Of a DNA stretch of 64,000 nucleotides, positions 62,175 through 64,000 are shown one piece after another. Within the stretch, counting starts at the first letter, position 1. The number at the start of each line of letters is the position of its first letter. The stretch comes from Roseobacter insulae. GTDB lineage: Bacteria > Pseudomonadota > Alphaproteobacteria > Rhodobacterales > Rhodobacteraceae. A program made the translations under genes and the position numbers. Location of the stretch: the NCBI RefSeq assembly GCF_019375555.1, contig NZ_JAHXDN010000003.1, positions 496,001-560,000 on the forward strand, given 5' to 3'. The notes under the pieces were generated by a model. The model was not told the origin of the DNA. It ran no database searches and saw only the letters and a program-made list of their open reading frames with translations.

Positions 62175-63179
62175 TCAGATCGACAGCCGCGCCGCGTGGC
62201 TGCCACGCTCGCGGTAGGGCGTGGTGTCATAATGCGACCGGTAGCACTTGGAAAAATGGCTTGGTGACGCAAATCCGCAGGCCAGTGCCACGTTGATCAC
62301 GCTCATATCGGTCTGCATCAGCAGGTTGCGCGCCTTTTGCAGCCGCAGTTCCATATAATAGCGTTTCGGTGACCGATTGAGGTAACGCCGGAACAGCCGC
62401 TCCAGCTGCCGGGTGCTCATGCCCACGTTCTTGGCCAGAATGGAGGGGCTGATCGGTTCTTCGATATTGCCCTCCATCATCTGGATGACCTTGCTGAGTT
62501 TGGGGTGCCGCACGCCGATCCGTGTCGGCACCGAAAGGCGCTGCGTGTCCTGATCGGTGCGGATGGACGCATAGATGAGCTGGTCGGCGACCATATTCGC
62601 CAGCTCCTCGCCCTGCTGGTCCGCGATCAGTTTCAGCATCAGGTCAATCGAGGAGGTGCCCCCCGCGGTTGTCATGCGGTTGCCATCCACGACGAACACC
62701 GATTTGGTCAGGTCGACCTCGGGGAACTCTTCTGAAAAACTGTCCTGATTTTCCCAATGGATCGTGGCGCGCTTGCCTTCGAGCAGACCCGCCTTGGCGA
62801 GGGTATGCGCCGCGGTACACAGACCACCGACCAGCAATCCCTTGCGGGCTTCACGGCGCAGCCAGCCCAGAATTTTCTTGCTGGTGGCCGCCTGCACGTC
62901 AATGCCGCCACAAATCATCACCGTGTCGTCGCGGTTCAGATCTTCGAGATCGGCGTCCAGCTTGAAACCGCTGCCCGCCGAACAGTAAACGATGTCGCCG
63001 CCTTCACCCACGATCCGCCATTCGTAAAGGGTCTTGTTTGCCATCCGGTTCGCGATGCGCAGACTTTCGACAGCTGCCGCAAAACAAAGCAGCGTGAAGT
63101 TGTCGAGCAGAACAAAGACAAAGCGCTTGGGTTTGTCTGCTGGCGGGTCATTCCGCGTGGCTGATTGCATTTGGGGCAT
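62175..63179 (-). CDS. GlxA family transcriptional regulator (DJ-1/PfpI + AraC)
   Basis: The 334-residue protein has an N-terminal DJ-1/PfpI-like domain (about residues 18-190, FVFVLLDNFTLLCFAAAVES, VMICGGIDV, GLLVGGLCTAAHTLAKAG), with the reactive-Cys position replaced by Cys in GGLCTAAH, and a C-terminal AraC-type double helix-turn-helix (SPSILAKNVGMSTRQLERLF, INVALACGFASPSHFSKCYR). GlxA-like regulators often control catabolism of amino acids, glycine betaine or carnitine. Its target is unknown; it is divergent from the DAHP synthase gene. Confidence 0.92.
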   Translation of the reverse strand: MPQMQSATRNDPPADKPKRFVFVLLDNFTLLCFAAAVESLRIANRMANKTLYEWRIVGEGGDIVYCSAGSGFKLDADLEDLNRDDTVMICGGIDVQAATSKKILGWLRREARKGLLVGGLCTAAHTLAKAGLLEGKRATIHWENQDSFSEEFPEVDLTKSVFVVDGNRMTTAGGTSSIDLMLKLIADQQGEELANMVADQLIYASIRTDQDTQRLSVPTRIGVRHPKLSKVIQMMEGNIEEPISPSILAKNVGMSTRQLERLFRRYLNRSPKRYYMELRLQKARNLLMQTDMSVINVALACGFASPSHFSKCYRSHYDTTPYRERGSHAARLSI

Positions 63180-63316
63180 TGCCGACTCTTGATCTTATCG
63201 TTCTGTGCGCTAGCGGTCTTGGCGTGACGCGGGTGAAGTCACTTGGTCATGACCCGATTGCGACGTCAAGAGGACGAATTTGTGATATGGTCACTCCGCA
63301 CAGGCTTTTGTATAGA

Positions 63317-63352
63317 GAGCGCTGTGATGTGAGCGCTCGCAGGAATGCGAGC
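63317..63352 (+). promoter_or_regulatory. Overlapping inverted repeats in the DAHP synthase leader
   Basis: GAGCGCT at 63317-63323 pairs with AGCGCTC at 63332-63338, and GCTCGC at 63335-63340 pairs with GCGAGC at 63347-63352. The two hairpins share bases 63335-63338 and cannot form together. They lie 20-55 bases upstream of the start codon, the position of a leader switch. A GTGA-N5-TCAC palindrome at about 63281-63293 lies further upstream. Confidence 0.45.
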
Positions 63353-63371
63353 CCAACCCGGAGTTGAAAAG

Positions 63372-64000
63372 ATGAGCGAATGGACAAAATCAAGCTGGCG
63401 CGCCAAACCGCGGATCCAGATGCCGGACTATCCGGATCAGGCCGCTTTGGAAGCCGTAGAAGCCCAGCTTGCCCGGTTCCCGCTTTTGGTTTTTGCCGGT
63501 GAGGCGCGCCGCCTGACGAAACATCTTGCCGCGGCGGGACGGGGCGAGGCGTTCCTGTTGCAGGGCGGCGATTGCGCGGAAAGCTTTGACCAGTTCAGCT
63601 CGGATGCGATCCGCGACACCTTCAAGGTCATGTTGCAGATGGCCATTGTGCTGACCCATGGCGCCAAGGTGCCGGTGATCAAGGTGGGCCGGATGGCCGG
63701 TCAATTCGCCAAGCCACGATCTGCCCCGACCGAGACGGTGGATGGCGTGGAACTGCCAAGCTACCGCGGCGACATCATCAACGAGCTCGACTTCACGTCA
63801 AAGGCCCGCATTCCGGACCCGGAGAAGATGCTGCGCGCCTACACGCAGGCCGCGGCCACGCTGAACCTCATTCGCGCCTTCTCGACAGGCGGCTATGCCG
63901 ACGTGCATCAGGTACATGCCTGGACGCTGGGCTTCACCGAGAGCGAGAAGGTCGACCGCTACCGCGAGATCGCCAACCGCATTTCCGATACGCTCGACTT
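63372..64000 (+). CDS. Class II DAHP synthase, 3' truncated by window edge
   Basis: 3-deoxy-D-arabino-heptulosonate-7-phosphate synthase joins phosphoenolpyruvate and erythrose 4-phosphate in the first step of the shikimate pathway. The visible 209 residues begin [19 protein letters not shown] and have the class II landmarks [33 protein letters not shown] and the end of the window at [14 protein letters not shown]. These match plant-like class II enzymes, which are the usual type in alphaproteobacteria. Start ATG at 63372 follows GGAGTTGAAAAG. The 3' end is outside the window. Confidence 0.95.
   Translation, partial: MSEWTKSSWRAKPRIQMPDYPDQAALEAVEAQLARFPLLVFAGEARRLTKHLAAAGRGEAFLLQGGDCAESFDQFSSDAIRDTFKVMLQMAIVLTHGAKVPVIKVGRMAGQFAKPRSAPTETVDGVELPSYRGDIINELDFTSKARIPDPEKMLRAYTQAAATLNLIRAFSTGGYADVHQVHAWTLGFTESEKVDRYREIANRISDTLD

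Noticed and set aside
63293-63367. A 26-codon frame in front of the DAHP synthase gene as an attenuation leader peptide
   Set aside because: It has one Tyr and no Trp or Phe, and no terminator follows.

Overview
The window is a contiguous piece of a high-GC alphaproteobacterial chromosome. Gene content and order point to the Rhodobacterales, most likely the Roseobacter group: a cckA-recA-alaS block, an LexA box of the alphaproteobacterial GAAC-N7-GAAC type, an Rrf2 regulator at the head of an iscS-sufBCDS operon, an IalB-family protein, and a liv ABC transporter. The species cannot be named from the sequence alone. Both window edges cut genes: an RsmB-like rRNA methyltransferase at the left and a class II DAHP synthase at the right.

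Layout. (1) 1-14.3 kb is core housekeeping: RsmB-like methyltransferase, cckA with a CtrA-type motif in front, recA with its SOS operator, alaS, typA, an Lrp/AsnC-SMR efflux pair, a class II glutamine amidotransferase with no canonical start codon, icd, an HD phosphohydrolase and an alpha/beta hydrolase. (2) 14.4-23.5 kb is the Fe-S assembly operon: iscR, iscS-like, sufB, sufC, sufD, sufS, interrupted by membrane proteins of unknown role, an FkbM methyltransferase and a YbjQ protein that has a truncated second copy. (3) 24.1-47.1 kb starts at tRNA-Arg(CCG) and is a glycan locus. It holds five or six glycosyltransferases, a flippase, UDP-glucuronate decarboxylase, a UDP-galactopyranose-mutase-like flavoenzyme, a GMC oxidoreductase, a formyltransferase, a methyltransferase, two kinds of acyltransferase, a radical SAM enzyme and a LytR_C-like anchored protein. 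It does not match a textbook capsule or O-antigen locus that I recognise. (4) 47.3-53.2 kb is envelope biogenesis: a Tat-exported DUF882 peptidase-like protein, a YcbB-type L,D-transpeptidase, lpxD, a dedicated ACP, a ketosynthase and an IalB protein. (5) 53.2-55.1 kb holds two leftward intrinsic terminators with no gene in front of them, read here as two candidate small RNAs, and a HerA-like ATPase. (6) 55.2-64 kb holds a liv branched-chain amino acid transporter with an extra lipoprotein gene inside it, a PQQ-type sugar dehydrogenase, a GlxA-type regulator and the start of the DAHP synthase gene.

How the genes work together. The suf genes form one assembly line: desulfurases supply sulfur, SufBCD is the scaffold and IscR sets expression. 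The glycan locus appears to make, decorate (formyl, acyl, methyl, redox changes) and export a surface sugar polymer or glycolipid. The neighbouring lpxD-acp-ketosynthase and L,D-transpeptidase genes serve the same envelope.

The observations I consider most worth following up are the tandem candidate sRNAs at 53.28-53.55 kb, the ATC (or CTG) start of the glutamine amidotransferase at 10650, the CtrA motif directly in front of cckA, the second IscR-like palindrome inside iscS, the FkbM gene flanked by two ybjQ copies, and the undescribed glycan-modification set. I found no CRISPR array, insertion sequence, transposase, integrase or phage gene.
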